Shown here: piece after piece, positions 33,546 through 41,766 of the stretch
How the letters are laid out: every line of letters begins with the position of its first letter
Position numbering within the stretch: the stretch's first letter is position 1
Assembly (NCBI GenBank): GCA_016928415.1
Contig: JAFGKU010000165.1
Location: 1 to 46,150 of the forward strand
Reading direction: 5' to 3'
Length of the DNA stretch: 46,150 bases
DNA from: Spirochaetales bacterium
GTDB lineage: Bacteria; Spirochaetota; Spirochaetia; SZUA-6; JAFGRV01
Made by a program: the position numbers and the translations under genes
The notes under the pieces: model-generated
The model's database searches: none
What the model was told of the DNA's origin: nothing
What the model saw: the letters and a program-made list of their open reading frames with translations, nothing else

Positions 33546-35051
33546 ATGAAAAGATTCTGCTTGATCCTTTTAATGGCTTTTCTTACTCTATACCTGACCG
33601 CGGAAGACAAGCCTACCATAGCGGTAATGGACTTGAAAATCACGAACGTTCCCAAAGACGAAGTGGAATTGATCGTTGATTTTCTCAACAATGCGCTGTT
33701 TGAAACGGGCGCATTCGATGTAATACAGAAAAACATGCGGAATAAACTGCTCGAAGAGATGGAATTCTCCGCATCGGACCTGGCGGATGCGGAAAAAACA
33801 AATAAAATAGGAAAACTGCTGTCTGCCAAACTTCTTCTTTTCGGGAGCATCGGTAAACTCGGTACAAACATCATTTTCACCCTCACCCTGGTGGACGTGC
33901 AAACGGGAAAAACGGAAAATACTTTTTCCAAAACGTATAAAAAGCTGGAAAATATAGTTGAAGACCTTCCTTCCATCAGCGAAGAAATGGCCAGCATTTC
34001 ACAGAGAAGAAATTTTGAAGAAAAAAGCGCCGTACTTTATTTTGACGATTTCTCGGCGAAAACATGGCCCGAATCGGAAAAGCTGTATTACAGGGACAAC
34101 AAATACCATATCTTCAACAAGGAGTCTGACTGGTATACCTGGGAAACCATGTCGGTCGGCGACTGCATCATTGAAGCGGAAACGGAATTCATTGACGGCC
34201 AGAACGACGCCGGATACGGTCTTTTATTCAGAATGAAGGATACGAACAACTTCTATCTCTTTGACATTACACAGAACGGGTATTTCAGGGTGGAAAAGAA
34301 GCTGGACGGAAAATACATAAACCTGATCCAATGGGAAAAGTCACCGGCAATCAACCTCAATGCGGTGAACTTCATCAAGATCGAGGCCCTGGGAAAACAC
34401 CTGGCGCTTTATATCAACAAGGTGAAGGTAAAGGAAATTATCGATACGGATTTCAAGGAAGGTTATTTCGGCATGTTTGCATCGAAAAACGTGCACGCCT
34501 CTTTTGACAACCTCCTTGTATACCAGGGCAACCTGGTTTTCTTTGAAAGCTTCACAACGGCTAATGCCAACTGGATCCAGGATGAATACGCGTATTTCAA
34601 GGACGGCAGGTATATCATTACGGCACCCAAAGGGTCTAACGGCTATTATTCCTGGACGAGTCTTGAACGCAGGAATTTTATCCTGAAAGCGGACGTCGAG
34701 TGGCTGAAGGGCAGCAGCGACGACCTCAACTACGGGGTAACCTTCCGGTTCAAGGACCTGAACAACCATTACCTCTTCGAGATAGCAAAAACGGGATACT
34801 ACCAGCTCAGCATGTATCTGGATGGAAAGTGGAAAACCCTCATCCCCTGGCAAAAATCGAACGCGGTAAACAAAAAAGGAAAAGACATATTGAAAGTGGA
34901 ATGCAGGGGCAAAATGATTACCCTGTTCGTCAATGATGCAAAGGTGGACTCATATGAGGACGACACTTTTTCGGAGGGGAAAATCGGCGTTGTCAGCGCG
35001 GAGGGAATGACGGCGGCGTTTGACAACATAGAAGTGTTTTCCATAAAATGA
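33546..35051 (+). CDS. Secreted CsgG/LpoB-like protein with two tandem beta-sandwich repeats
   Basis: 501 residues from the ATG at 33546 (SD AAAGGAG eight bases upstream; a longer in-frame start lacks one). Signal peptide 1-19 (MKRFCLILLMAFLTLYLTA). Residues 22-145 form a CsgG/LpoB-type domain (PTIAVMDLKI, FDVIQKNMRNKLLEE, KIGKLLSAKLLLFGSI, VDVQTGKTENTF), found in periplasmic and outer-membrane assembly proteins. Two tandem copies of a lectin-like/DUF1080-like beta-sandwich follow: 163-327 and 330-499. The copies align throughout (YGLLFRMKDTNNFYLF with YGVTFRFKDLNNHYLF; LDGKYINLIQW with LDGKWKTLIPW; ASFDNLLVYQ with AAFDNIEVFS). Such folds often bind glycans. First gene of an operon with a beta-glucosidase, so surface glycan sensing or binding is plausible but inferred. 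Confidence 0.85.
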   Translation: MKRFCLILLMAFLTLYLTAEDKPTIAVMDLKITNVPKDEVELIVDFLNNALFETGAFDVIQKNMRNKLLEEMEFSASDLADAEKTNKIGKLLSAKLLLFGSIGKLGTNIIFTLTLVDVQTGKTENTFSKTYKKLENIVEDLPSISEEMASISQRRNFEEKSAVLYFDDFSAKTWPESEKLYYRDNKYHIFNKESDWYTWETMSVGDCIIEAETEFIDGQNDAGYGLLFRMKDTNNFYLFDITQNGYFRVEKKLDGKYINLIQWEKSPAINLNAVNFIKIEALGKHLALYINKVKVKEIIDTDFKEGYFGMFASKNVHASFDNLLVYQGNLVFFESFTTANANWIQDEYAYFKDGRYIITAPKGSNGYYSWTSLERRNFILKADVEWLKGSSDDLNYGVTFRFKDLNNHYLFEIAKTGYYQLSMYLDGKWKTLIPWQKSNAVNKKGKDILKVECRGKMITLFVNDAKVDSYEDDTFSEGKIGVVSAEGMTAAFDNIEVFSIK

Positions 35052-35069
35052 TTCTCTCTGATACAGACT

Positions 35070-35459
35070 ATGGATAAAGAAAAAAATTTATGCTTCAATT
35101 CGGTTAAAGAAGCAGTGAATATAATAAACCGATTATTGTGCCGGCGGGATTGGGTCACCCTCAGTGCCTACTATGATCTCTCCAATGCGGACATCGATAT
35201 TGAGGATATGAAAAACGGTAGTTTCTTTATAAAAAACGACAAACCGGAAAATGCCCATCCCGGAGAGTTCTGGAGATACAAGCACCCCTTTGCGCCTGGT
35301 TTTCAATATGAATATCACACCGAGACAGAGGATAACAGGATTCAGGTAAATGTATCGATGGAAATTGACGAAGGCGGAGGCATGATACGGAGGGGAATAA
35401 CCACATTCACAATGATAAAATTAACGGAAGGCTATAAAATTCTTCCTCCCAATGATTAG
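35070..35459 (+). CDS. Small soluble protein of unknown function
   Basis: 129 residues, no signal peptide. The N-terminal helix (NSVKEAVNIINRLLCRRDWVTLSAYYDL) is followed by alternating strands (GSFFIKNDKP; PGFQYEYHTETEDNRIQVNVSMEID; RRGITTFTMIKLTEGYKILPP). This layout, a helix with 'amount of work' residues then a curved sheet, recalls NTF2-like/SnoaL folds, but I cannot assign a family. It sits 18 bases after the CsgG-like gene and 21 bases before the beta-glucosidase, inside the operon. No clear SD, suggesting translation by coupling. Confidence 0.7.
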   Translation: MDKEKNLCFNSVKEAVNIINRLLCRRDWVTLSAYYDLSNADIDIEDMKNGSFFIKNDKPENAHPGEFWRYKHPFAPGFQYEYHTETEDNRIQVNVSMEIDEGGGMIRRGITTFTMIKLTEGYKILPPND

Positions 35460-35480
35460 AACTTAAAGGAGATGCATTAT

Positions 35481-38027
35481 ATGGATAAACCAAACGGGGG
35501 CATAACCGGGTCCTGGGAATACTCACTGAAGACACCCCGGGGTGAAATGAAAGTTGATCTGGTAATCGAGCTGCGTGAAGGGAAATACAATATTGTCCTG
35601 TTCCAGGATGCGATAGGCCAGTTAAAAACAATCTCCGCATCTTATAAGGACGGGGAGCTTACGGCCTCCTTCAGATTCTTCTGGATGACAACAACACTGA
35701 AGGCCCGTTTTGACGGCGACGGATTTTCAGGCACCCAGGAATTCCCTGAAGGTACCCTTGAAATAAAAGGTAACAGGGGGGACTTCCTAGAAAGGTATGA
35801 ACAAATCAAAAAAGAAATCAGGAATCTCAACAGCAGGTCCACAGCACCGATTAATGACGCGGAAACGGGGAATCGGGTTGATGCGCTCCTGGCAAAAATG
35901 AGCCTGGAAGAAAAAATCGGCCAGCTATGGCAAATCCACGGTTCGGGGGCGCCGACAGGTCCCGGAGAACCGCCCGCATCTCCCTTTGAACTGGTAAAAA
36001 AAGGCATGATCGGTTCATTGCTGGGTACATGGCATCCCCTGACGATTTATAAATTCCAGAAAACGGCCGTGCAGGAGAGCCGCCTGGGAATACCCCTGCT
36101 CTTCATGTCCGACGTCATCCACGGGTATAAAAACAATTCTCCGATTCCCCTCGCCCTGGCCTGCAGCTGGGACCCGACATTGATCGAGGAGACGGCCCGC
36201 ATGATCGCCTACGAGTGCGCGGTAACGGGAATAAACGTGAACTTTGCACCCATGATCGACCTTACAAGGGACCCCAGATGGGGACGGGTCATGGAAGGCC
36301 CCGGCGAAGACCCCTACCTCGCCTCGCTGATTGCGGAAAGCTACATAAAGGGGTTCCAGAAAAAACGCCTGGCGGATGATTATGCGATTGCGGGGTGCAT
36401 CAAGCATTTCGCCGGCTACGGCGCGGTGGAAGGCGGACGCGATTACAACACGGTGGATATTTCCGAAAGGAGCCTGCGTGACACTTACCTGCCGCCCTTC
36501 AAACGGGCCATCGAGGCCGGAGCTGCCATGGTTATGCCCTCCTTCACCGTTTACGACGGTATCCCCGCCGTTATCAATACGTTTTTACTGGACAAGGTAT
36601 TGAGAAAGGAATGGGGATTCGAAGGTGTCGTCATTACCGACCACAATGCCCTGGCCGAATCCATCAAACACGGCGTTTCTGAAAGTCTTCCCGATGCGGC
36701 GGTCAGGGCCTTTCGGGCGGGAATAGACATTGAAATGGGCTCCCCGGCCTTTGCCTGGCATTTAAAGGCATTAATGGCTGACAAAAAGGTAAATGAGGAG
36801 GATTTGAACCGCGCGGTTAAAAGAATTCTTACACTGAAAATGAAACTGGGGCTCTTCGAAAATCCCTATCACCGGATGAATATGGACGAATTCGAAAACC
36901 TGACGGTCAATCAGAAACAGCGTGCCGTCTGCAGAAAGGCGGCGGCGCATTCGATGGTTCTCCTGAAAAACGAACCCTGTGAAGGTCAACCCGTATTACC
37001 TCTTAAAAAGCAGGGTCAGAAAATAGCGTTAATCGGCCCGTACGGAGAAAGTAAAAGCATCCTGGGCGAATGGTCGTCGATTGGTGATGAAACTTTCGCC
37101 GTTCCGGTTGCCAAAGGAATTCTTGATAAAATCGGGAGCCGGGAAAACCTGAGGGTTTGCAGGGGGTGCCATATTACCAGGCACGAGGAAGGGCGGATGG
37201 AAGAGGCTGTTACGGCGGCTAAATGGGCCGACATCGTGGTTCTGGCCCTCGGTGAGGCGAGCCATTTCAGCGGGGAAGCCAAGTGCCGTGTCCACCTTGG
37301 ACTGCCGGAAGTCCAGATGGAACTTGCCCGTGAAGTGGTGAAATCGGGAAAACCGTTTATCCTTCTGCTGTTCAATGGCAGGCCGCTTGCCCTGGAATGG
37401 TTTGATAAGAACGTACAGGCCATAGTGGAAGCCTGGTTCCCCGGCACGGAAGGGGGAAACGCGATCGCCGACATCCTGTTCGGCGATACTGTCCCGTCGG
37501 GCAAACTGCCCATTTCTTTCCCCTATACCGCGGGACAGATACCGGTTTATTACAATCACCTGAGTACGGGACGCGCCGAGAAAGCGGACGGCACGAATCC
37601 GTATTACAGCTCCAGGTACCTGGACTGCCCTACGGGGCCGCTCTATCCGTTCGGCCACGGCCTGAGTTATACGACCTTTGAATACAGCGGTTTCTCATTG
37701 AGTAAGAAACGGATAAAACCCGGGGAAAACCTTGAAATAGAGGTGACCGTGAAAAATACGGGAAACTGCCGTGGAGAAGAAACGGTCCAGCTATACATCC
37801 AGGACGTTTTCGGGAGCGTGTCCAGACCGGTCAAGGAGCTGAAAGGCTTTGAAAAAATCATGCTTGAACCGGGTCAATCGGGAAACGTGAATTTTTCCAT
37901 TTCAGAAAAGGACCTCTCCTTTCACACGGCCGATATGTCGTTCAAGGCGGAACCGGGCCTTTTCAATGCCATGGTGGGAACATCTTCCCGCGATATAAGC
38001 TTCACGGACCAGTTTGAACTTTTATAA
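35481..38027 (+). CDS. GH3 beta-glucosidase with N-terminal lipocalin-like extension
   Basis: 848 residues. The ATG at 35481 is nine bases after AAGGAG (35466-35471); another in-frame ATG at 35472 touches the SD and is unlikely. Residues 1-100 form a small beta barrel-like extension (GSWEYSLKTPRGEMKVDLV). The GH3 domain follows (about 130-460): DPRWGRVMEGPGEDP, KHFAGYG, and VVITDHNAL with predicted nucleophile Asp387. The second GH3 domain has LGEASHFSGEA (acid/base Glu region), and a C-terminal FnIII-like domain (about 730-848; VTVKNTGNCRGEETVQLYI) completes it. No signal peptide: it cleaves beta-glucosides inside the cell. Third gene of the operon. Confidence 0.92.
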   Translation: MDKPNGGITGSWEYSLKTPRGEMKVDLVIELREGKYNIVLFQDAIGQLKTISASYKDGELTASFRFFWMTTTLKARFDGDGFSGTQEFPEGTLEIKGNRGDFLERYEQIKKEIRNLNSRSTAPINDAETGNRVDALLAKMSLEEKIGQLWQIHGSGAPTGPGEPPASPFELVKKGMIGSLLGTWHPLTIYKFQKTAVQESRLGIPLLFMSDVIHGYKNNSPIPLALACSWDPTLIEETARMIAYECAVTGINVNFAPMIDLTRDPRWGRVMEGPGEDPYLASLIAESYIKGFQKKRLADDYAIAGCIKHFAGYGAVEGGRDYNTVDISERSLRDTYLPPFKRAIEAGAAMVMPSFTVYDGIPAVINTFLLDKVLRKEWGFEGVVITDHNALAESIKHGVSESLPDAAVRAFRAGIDIEMGSPAFAWHLKALMADKKVNEEDLNRAVKRILTLKMKLGLFENPYHRMNMDEFENLTVNQKQRAVCRKAAAHSMVLLKNEPCEGQPVLPLKKQGQKIALIGPYGESKSILGEWSSIGDETFAVPVAKGILDKIGSRENLRVCRGCHITRHEEGRMEEAVTAAKWADIVVLALGEASHFSGEAKCRVHLGLPEVQMELAREVVKSGKPFILLLFNGRPLALEWFDKNVQAIVEAWFPGTEGGNAIADILFGDTVPSGKLPISFPYTAGQIPVYYNHLSTGRAEKADGTNPYYSSRYLDCPTGPLYPFGHGLSYTTFEYSGFSLSKKRIKPGENLEIEVTVKNTGNCRGEETVQLYIQDVFGSVSRPVKELKGFEKIMLEPGQSGNVNFSISEKDLSFHTADMSFKAEPGLFNAMVGTSSRDISFTDQFELL

Positions 38028-38041
38028 CAGGAGAAAAAGTG

Positions 38042-39265
38042 ATGAGCAAGGAAGAAAATCACGAAACGAACAATGTAGACTCCAATGAAGCCCTTATAGA
38101 AGAAATACAAAAAGACAAAAAAAAAGCGGATAAAAAAAGTTTTTTCGGTCATTTTGCGGCAAGGATCAGGAAAAACGGATTCGGCGTATTTAAAAAGGGA
38201 TTCGGAGGCCTCCTGGACGAGTATCATGATTACAAGGATAAAAAAGGCGAAATTATAGGCAAATACGAGGCATACGAAACCGTCGTGGCCGGTTCGACGG
38301 ATACAATCGAATATTATGTCCTGCTCATTTTGTCTTGTTTAATTGCGACGTTCGGATTATTCCAGGATTCCCCGGCCGTTATCATTGGTGCCATGATCGT
38401 GGCCCCCCTGATGGGGCCCCTTTTCGGATTTTCCGCCGGGGTCCTCTGGGGGTCGGGCAAGGTCTTAAGGGAAGCCGTTTTCACCCTTTTCAAGGGGGTA
38501 ATCCTCGTTCTGGCCGTGACGGCCGCCCTTTCTTTTTTCATACCGGGAACCACGTTTACCAATGAAATGCTGACCCGTTGCCGGCCTAGTCTTTTTGACA
38601 TCATGATCGCCATCTGCTGCGGACTTGTCGGCGCGTACGCCTATGTTAACAAGCGAATTTCAACGGCCATTCCCGGCGTGGCCATTTCCGTCGCCTTGAT
38701 GCCGCCCCTCTGTACCATGGGCATATGCATAGGCCTGCAGAGATGGGACCTGCTGATCGGTTCGTCAACGCTCTTCGTAATAAACCTGATCAGCATTTCG
38801 ATTTCCGCATTAGTGGTTTTTTATTTTGTCAGGCTGCATCCCCAGGCTGATGATTCGGCCGAGTTCGGCAAAGCTAAAATCAGGGCCTTAAGCCAATTCA
38901 TCATCTCATTTCTCATACTGATTGTTATATCTATTCCCCTGGTCTTTTATATGATGAGCACATTCCAGGAAAACATTTTTAAGGAACAGATTTATTCAAT
39001 CATCAAGGGGAATATAGGTGAAAGTAAAATTTACCATTACCAGGTCCTTCATCCCTCCGAAAACATGGTTGAGGTTGACCTCGTTCTATTAAGCGATCCC
39101 GGCAATCTGGATACGAATTCATTGAACTCGCTGCAAAATAAACTGGAAATGGATATCCATATTCCCGTCAAATTGTCCCTGTACGCCATAAATAGATGGG
39201 TAAATCCCGAAAATCCGGAATCCCCGGAGCCTCCGGATGGCGGAACGGGGTCGAAAGGTCCCTGA
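38042..39265 (+). CDS. DUF389 family integral membrane protein
   Basis: 407 residues from the ATG at 38042 (AGGAG eight bases upstream; a GTG one codon earlier is too close). The N-terminal 75 residues are highly charged and cytoplasmic (KDKKKADKKS). About six to seven membrane spans follow (90-300), with the DUF389 marks SPAVIIGAMIVAPLMGPL and TAIPGVAISVALMPPL. A C-terminal domain of about 90 residues (EVDLVLLSDPGNLDTNSLNSLQNKLE) and a Pro-rich end complete it. The biochemical role of the family is not established; transport is assumed. It is last in the operon, 14 bases after the beta-glucosidase, which makes a link with sugar handling possible. Confidence 0.88.
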   Translation: MSKEENHETNNVDSNEALIEEIQKDKKKADKKSFFGHFAARIRKNGFGVFKKGFGGLLDEYHDYKDKKGEIIGKYEAYETVVAGSTDTIEYYVLLILSCLIATFGLFQDSPAVIIGAMIVAPLMGPLFGFSAGVLWGSGKVLREAVFTLFKGVILVLAVTAALSFFIPGTTFTNEMLTRCRPSLFDIMIAICCGLVGAYAYVNKRISTAIPGVAISVALMPPLCTMGICIGLQRWDLLIGSSTLFVINLISISISALVVFYFVRLHPQADDSAEFGKAKIRALSQFIISFLILIVISIPLVFYMMSTFQENIFKEQIYSIIKGNIGESKIYHYQVLHPSENMVEVDLVLLSDPGNLDTNSLNSLQNKLEMDIHIPVKLSLYAINRWVNPENPESPEPPDGGTGSKGP

Positions 39266-39313
39266 ACCGGGAAATATAAGAGGACGATCGGCCAAATTTG
39301 GAAATGTTTAACC

Positions 39314-39340
39314 TTGACAGAATATGCATTTAAATATAAG
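39314..39340 (+). promoter_or_regulatory. Promoter-like sequence of the solitary permease
   Basis: TTGACA (39314-39319) with TATAAG (39335-39340). The 15-base spacer is short, which often marks a weak or activator-dependent promoter. The SD AGGAG (39364-39368) follows, eight bases before the ATG. Confidence 0.5.
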
Positions 39341-39376
39341 CTGACTGAAGCCAAGTACTAATCAGGAGTTATATAA

Positions 39377-40267
39377 ATGAGTGATAAATCAGAAACTTTG
39401 AATTTCACTTCGGGTAAAATCGCTACAATAAAAATACTAAGGTTTTCTACCCGGATTTTATTGTATGCATTACTCATATTTTTCCTTGTTATATTCGCAT
39501 TTCCTTTCTATTACATGACGGTCATGGCCACCCTCCAGTCCGATCAGATCTATGACCAGCCACCCCACCTGATTTATGGAGAGAACCTGGGTGAAAATAT
39601 GATAATGCTGCTGGAGAGCCAGAGATTTTTCTATACGGCCATTTTTCATTCCATAGCCATCGCGGTTCTGGGAACTTCAATGAAGGTTTTTTTCTGTGCC
39701 ATCGGGGGCTATGGCTTTGCCAAGTATAATTTCAAGGGGAAAAATCCCCTCTTCATGTTCCTGCTAGTTACATTGATGATGCCGGGATTCGTTAACATTA
39801 TTCCGGTGTATAAAATGATTGTTTCTTTCGGCTGGATAAATACGTACTGGCCTTTCCTGCTGCCGGGTATGGCCAATGCTTTCGGTATATTTCTGATGAG
39901 GCAGTACATTCAGGAATCCATTCCCATGGACATCCTGGACGCGGCCAGGATAGACGGTGTAGGAGAATTCAGGATGATTCTCATGATCGTGCTTCCATTG
40001 ATCCGTCCCGCGGTCGCCGTATTGGGTACCATCACATTTATCGGCCACTGGAACGACTTCATGGGTCCATTGCTCTTCCTTCCGGCTGAAAATATGTACA
40101 CCCTGCCGCTTGCCTTAGTAAAAATGCAGGCAGGAATGGGAAACCGGGGAGGTCATGGGTCACTTATGCTAGCCAATACTCTCACCGTTTTACCGCTTCT
40201 GGTGGTTTTCGTATTTTTCTCAAAACAAATTATCAGGAACCTGACTGCAGGAAGTGTCAAAGGTTAA
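39377..40267 (+). CDS. Solitary CUT1 permease, MalG type
   Basis: 296 residues. N-terminal charged tail, then six predicted spans. The EAA loop is DAARIDGVGEFRMILMIVLP (shown in part as IDGVGEFRMILMIV, about 192-205), and NLTAGSVKG is the typical C-terminal end. It is intact, with a good SD, its own promoter-like sequence and a 15-bp-stem terminator, so it is transcribed alone. No MalF-type partner, binding protein or ATPase lies beside it. It may pair with a MalF permease encoded elsewhere, or be what remains of a transporter operon broken up next to the repeat-rich region. Confidence 0.88.
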   Translation: MSDKSETLNFTSGKIATIKILRFSTRILLYALLIFFLVIFAFPFYYMTVMATLQSDQIYDQPPHLIYGENLGENMIMLLESQRFFYTAIFHSIAIAVLGTSMKVFFCAIGGYGFAKYNFKGKNPLFMFLLVTLMMPGFVNIIPVYKMIVSFGWINTYWPFLLPGMANAFGIFLMRQYIQESIPMDILDAARIDGVGEFRMILMIVLPLIRPAVAVLGTITFIGHWNDFMGPLLFLPAENMYTLPLALVKMQAGMGNRGGHGSLMLANTLTVLPLLVVFVFFSKQIIRNLTAGSVKG

Positions 40268-40281
40268 TACTGTTTGTATTA

Positions 40282-40330
40282 CATACCGGGATCAATGAGG
40301 AATTGATCCCGGTATGATACCTTTTCTTTT
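40282..40330 (+). terminator. Very strong intrinsic terminator after the solitary permease
   Basis: CATACCGGGATCAAT (40282-40296) and ATTGATCCCGGTATG (40302-40316) form a perfect 15-bp stem with the loop GAGGA. It is followed by ATACC and TTTTCTTTTT. On the minus strand it could also end the convergent lacI-type transcript. Confidence 0.85.
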
Positions 40331-40370
40331 TAACTGAATCACATACAAGCTGTCTCAAAAATGTTTTTAA

Positions 40371-40389
40371 GGTTTTTAGAGGTGCCTTA
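40371..40389 (-). repeat. Repeat end D, overlapping the 3' end of the LacI gene
   Basis: GGTTTTTAGAGGTGCCTTA. Its reverse complement matches the end at 41441-41459 at 17 of 19 positions, in opposite orientation. It supplies the last codons and the stop of the LacI gene (encoding the end of IRHL). Confidence 0.6.
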
Positions 40390-41383
40390 TATGAGATTCC
40401 CGGGGGATAAAGGTTGAATTAAGTATAATCCTGCTTTTATCGGGCTGATTGCCATTAATCAAGCCCAGGATCATCTCCGCGGCCCGGGTTCCCAGGACAT
40501 CGTTCGGCTGTTCGAATGTGCTCAACGAAGGAACGAGGTAGGGACTGAATTCGGCAATATTGTCATGCCCGATCAAGCCGTAATCCCTTGTGCACACAAC
40601 CCCGTGTTCATAAGCACTCCTGATGAATCCGACCCCTGAAGAATCATTGGACGCAAAAACCGCCGTAAACGGGGGTAAGTCCGAAAAATTCTCCTGGCAA
40701 TACTTGTATGTATAAAGTGAAAAATAATTGCCCTGGATCTGCCTGTTATCGGGCAGGTCGATTCCCGCCTCCGAAAGCCTGTCCTTGAAACCCCTGTACC
40801 TTTCAAACGAGGATGCTACCTGGGTTGACCCCCAGATGAATAAAAAATCCTTATGATTATCCTTGAGGAAAACTTCGGCAACTTTCCTGCCGGAACCATA
40901 ATTGTCCACCGCAATCTGACAAATGGAATCATCCTCGATAAGCCTGTCAATGATAACGAAAGGTTCATTCAGTCTCTGCAGGTATTCGATGATATGATCG
41001 TCACTTTCGCTTGCCTGCGCGAAAAAAATAACACCGTCCACACGCTTTGTTTCCAGCTCCGGCATGATGTTGCCTTTGATTTTCCTTAATTGCTCCCTGT
41101 AAATGGTAGACGTGAAATAACCGGCCGGGGAAACGGCGCGCATGATGGCACCCAGAACCTCCGAATAAAACGGGCCGAAATCCGGTGCGATAATGGCTAT
41201 ATTATTGTACTTCCCGGTTCTCAATGCCCTTGCGGAATAATCCACGCGGTAATTCAATTTAACCATGGCCTTTTGAATGCGCTTGGCAATTTTCATTGAT
41301 ACGAGTTTCGGGTCGGTTATGTACCGGGAAACCGAAGCGCTGGATACATCCGCTTCTTTGGCAACATCTCTTTGGTTTGGCAT
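40376..41383 (-). CDS. LacI-family transcriptional repressor
   Basis: 335 residues. N-terminal HTH (QRDVAKEADVSSASVSRYITD, about 3-23; core VAKEADVSSASVSRY) with hinge helix ARALRTGKYN, then a periplasmic-binding-protein-like effector domain (NIAIIAPDFGPFYSEVLGAI; VDGVIFFAQAS; FIWGSTQVASSFERYRGF; GHDNIAEFSPYLVPSLSTF). It ends FIPRESHIRHL; the family normally continues from RES, so the last residues come from a repeat end that overlaps the stop. The gene lies among sugar genes (beta-glucosidase, permease, cellobiose phosphorylase) and probably represses some of them in the absence of a beta-glucoside. Its ATG lies six bases after an extended -10, with no SD, so the mRNA is probably leaderless. 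Confidence 0.93.
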   Translation of the reverse strand: MPNQRDVAKEADVSSASVSRYITDPKLVSMKIAKRIQKAMVKLNYRVDYSARALRTGKYNNIAIIAPDFGPFYSEVLGAIMRAVSPAGYFTSTIYREQLRKIKGNIMPELETKRVDGVIFFAQASESDDHIIEYLQRLNEPFVIIDRLIEDDSICQIAVDNYGSGRKVAEVFLKDNHKDFLFIWGSTQVASSFERYRGFKDRLSEAGIDLPDNRQIQGNYFSLYTYKYCQENFSDLPPFTAVFASNDSSGVGFIRSAYEHGVVCTRDYGLIGHDNIAEFSPYLVPSLSTFEQPNDVLGTRAAEMILGLINGNQPDKSRIILNSTFIPRESHIRHL

Positions 41384-41389
41384 ATATTT

Positions 41390-41419
41390 AGTTTAGCACA
41401 AATTGATGAATAATCTCAA
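41390..41419 (-). promoter_or_regulatory. Promoter of the LacI gene with extended -10, predicted leaderless
   Basis: On the minus strand TTGAGA (41419-41414), 18 bases, TAAACT (41395-41390), preceded by TGC as an extended -10. Six bases (AAATAT) then separate it from the ATG at 41383, placing the start point on the start codon. Confidence 0.65.
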
Positions 41420-41440
41420 GCTAAAGAATATAAATTTCAA

Positions 41441-41505
41441 TAAGGCACCTCTGATAACCACCTTTTGGAGCCCTGGAAAAATCAATAGTTTTTATAGGTA
41501 CCTAA
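41441..41505. repeat. MITE-like element of 65 bp
   Basis: The left end TAAGGCACCTCTGATAACC (41441-41459) and the right end AGTTTTTATAGGTACCTAA (41487-41505) are imperfect terminal inverted repeats (13 of 19). No coding capacity. Part of the 383-base gap 41384-41766, which holds the LacI promoter, this element and the next one. Confidence 0.5.
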
Positions 41506-41615
41506 TAATTGAATACCTTCACTGAATATATTTTAACTTGACTTTTACAATACATTTTTATATTCTACGCTTAAACAAGATATCCAGTATTTTTCCTGGA
41601 AAGTGTTATAATTAA

Positions 41616-41760
41616 TAAGGCACCCCGAAAATGCTTCCTGAGGGAGTTTTTCGACTCAAGGCGGCAAGGAAAATACTTCGTATTTTATGCGTAAATATGA
41701 TGATAATCGGAATTTTTGAGGTTGCTTAGGATAAATATCAGGTTTTTAAAGGTGCCCTAA
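41616..41760. repeat. MITE-like element of about 145 bp with a nested end
   Basis: The left end TAAGGCACCCCGAAAATGC (41616-41634) has two possible right partners: AATTTTTGAGGTTGCTTAGG (41711-41730) and GGTTTTTAAAGGTGCCCTAA (41741-41760), both in inverted orientation. The second lies just before the ATG of the next gene. No open frame inside. Confidence 0.5.
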
Positions 41761-41766
41761 AAAAAT

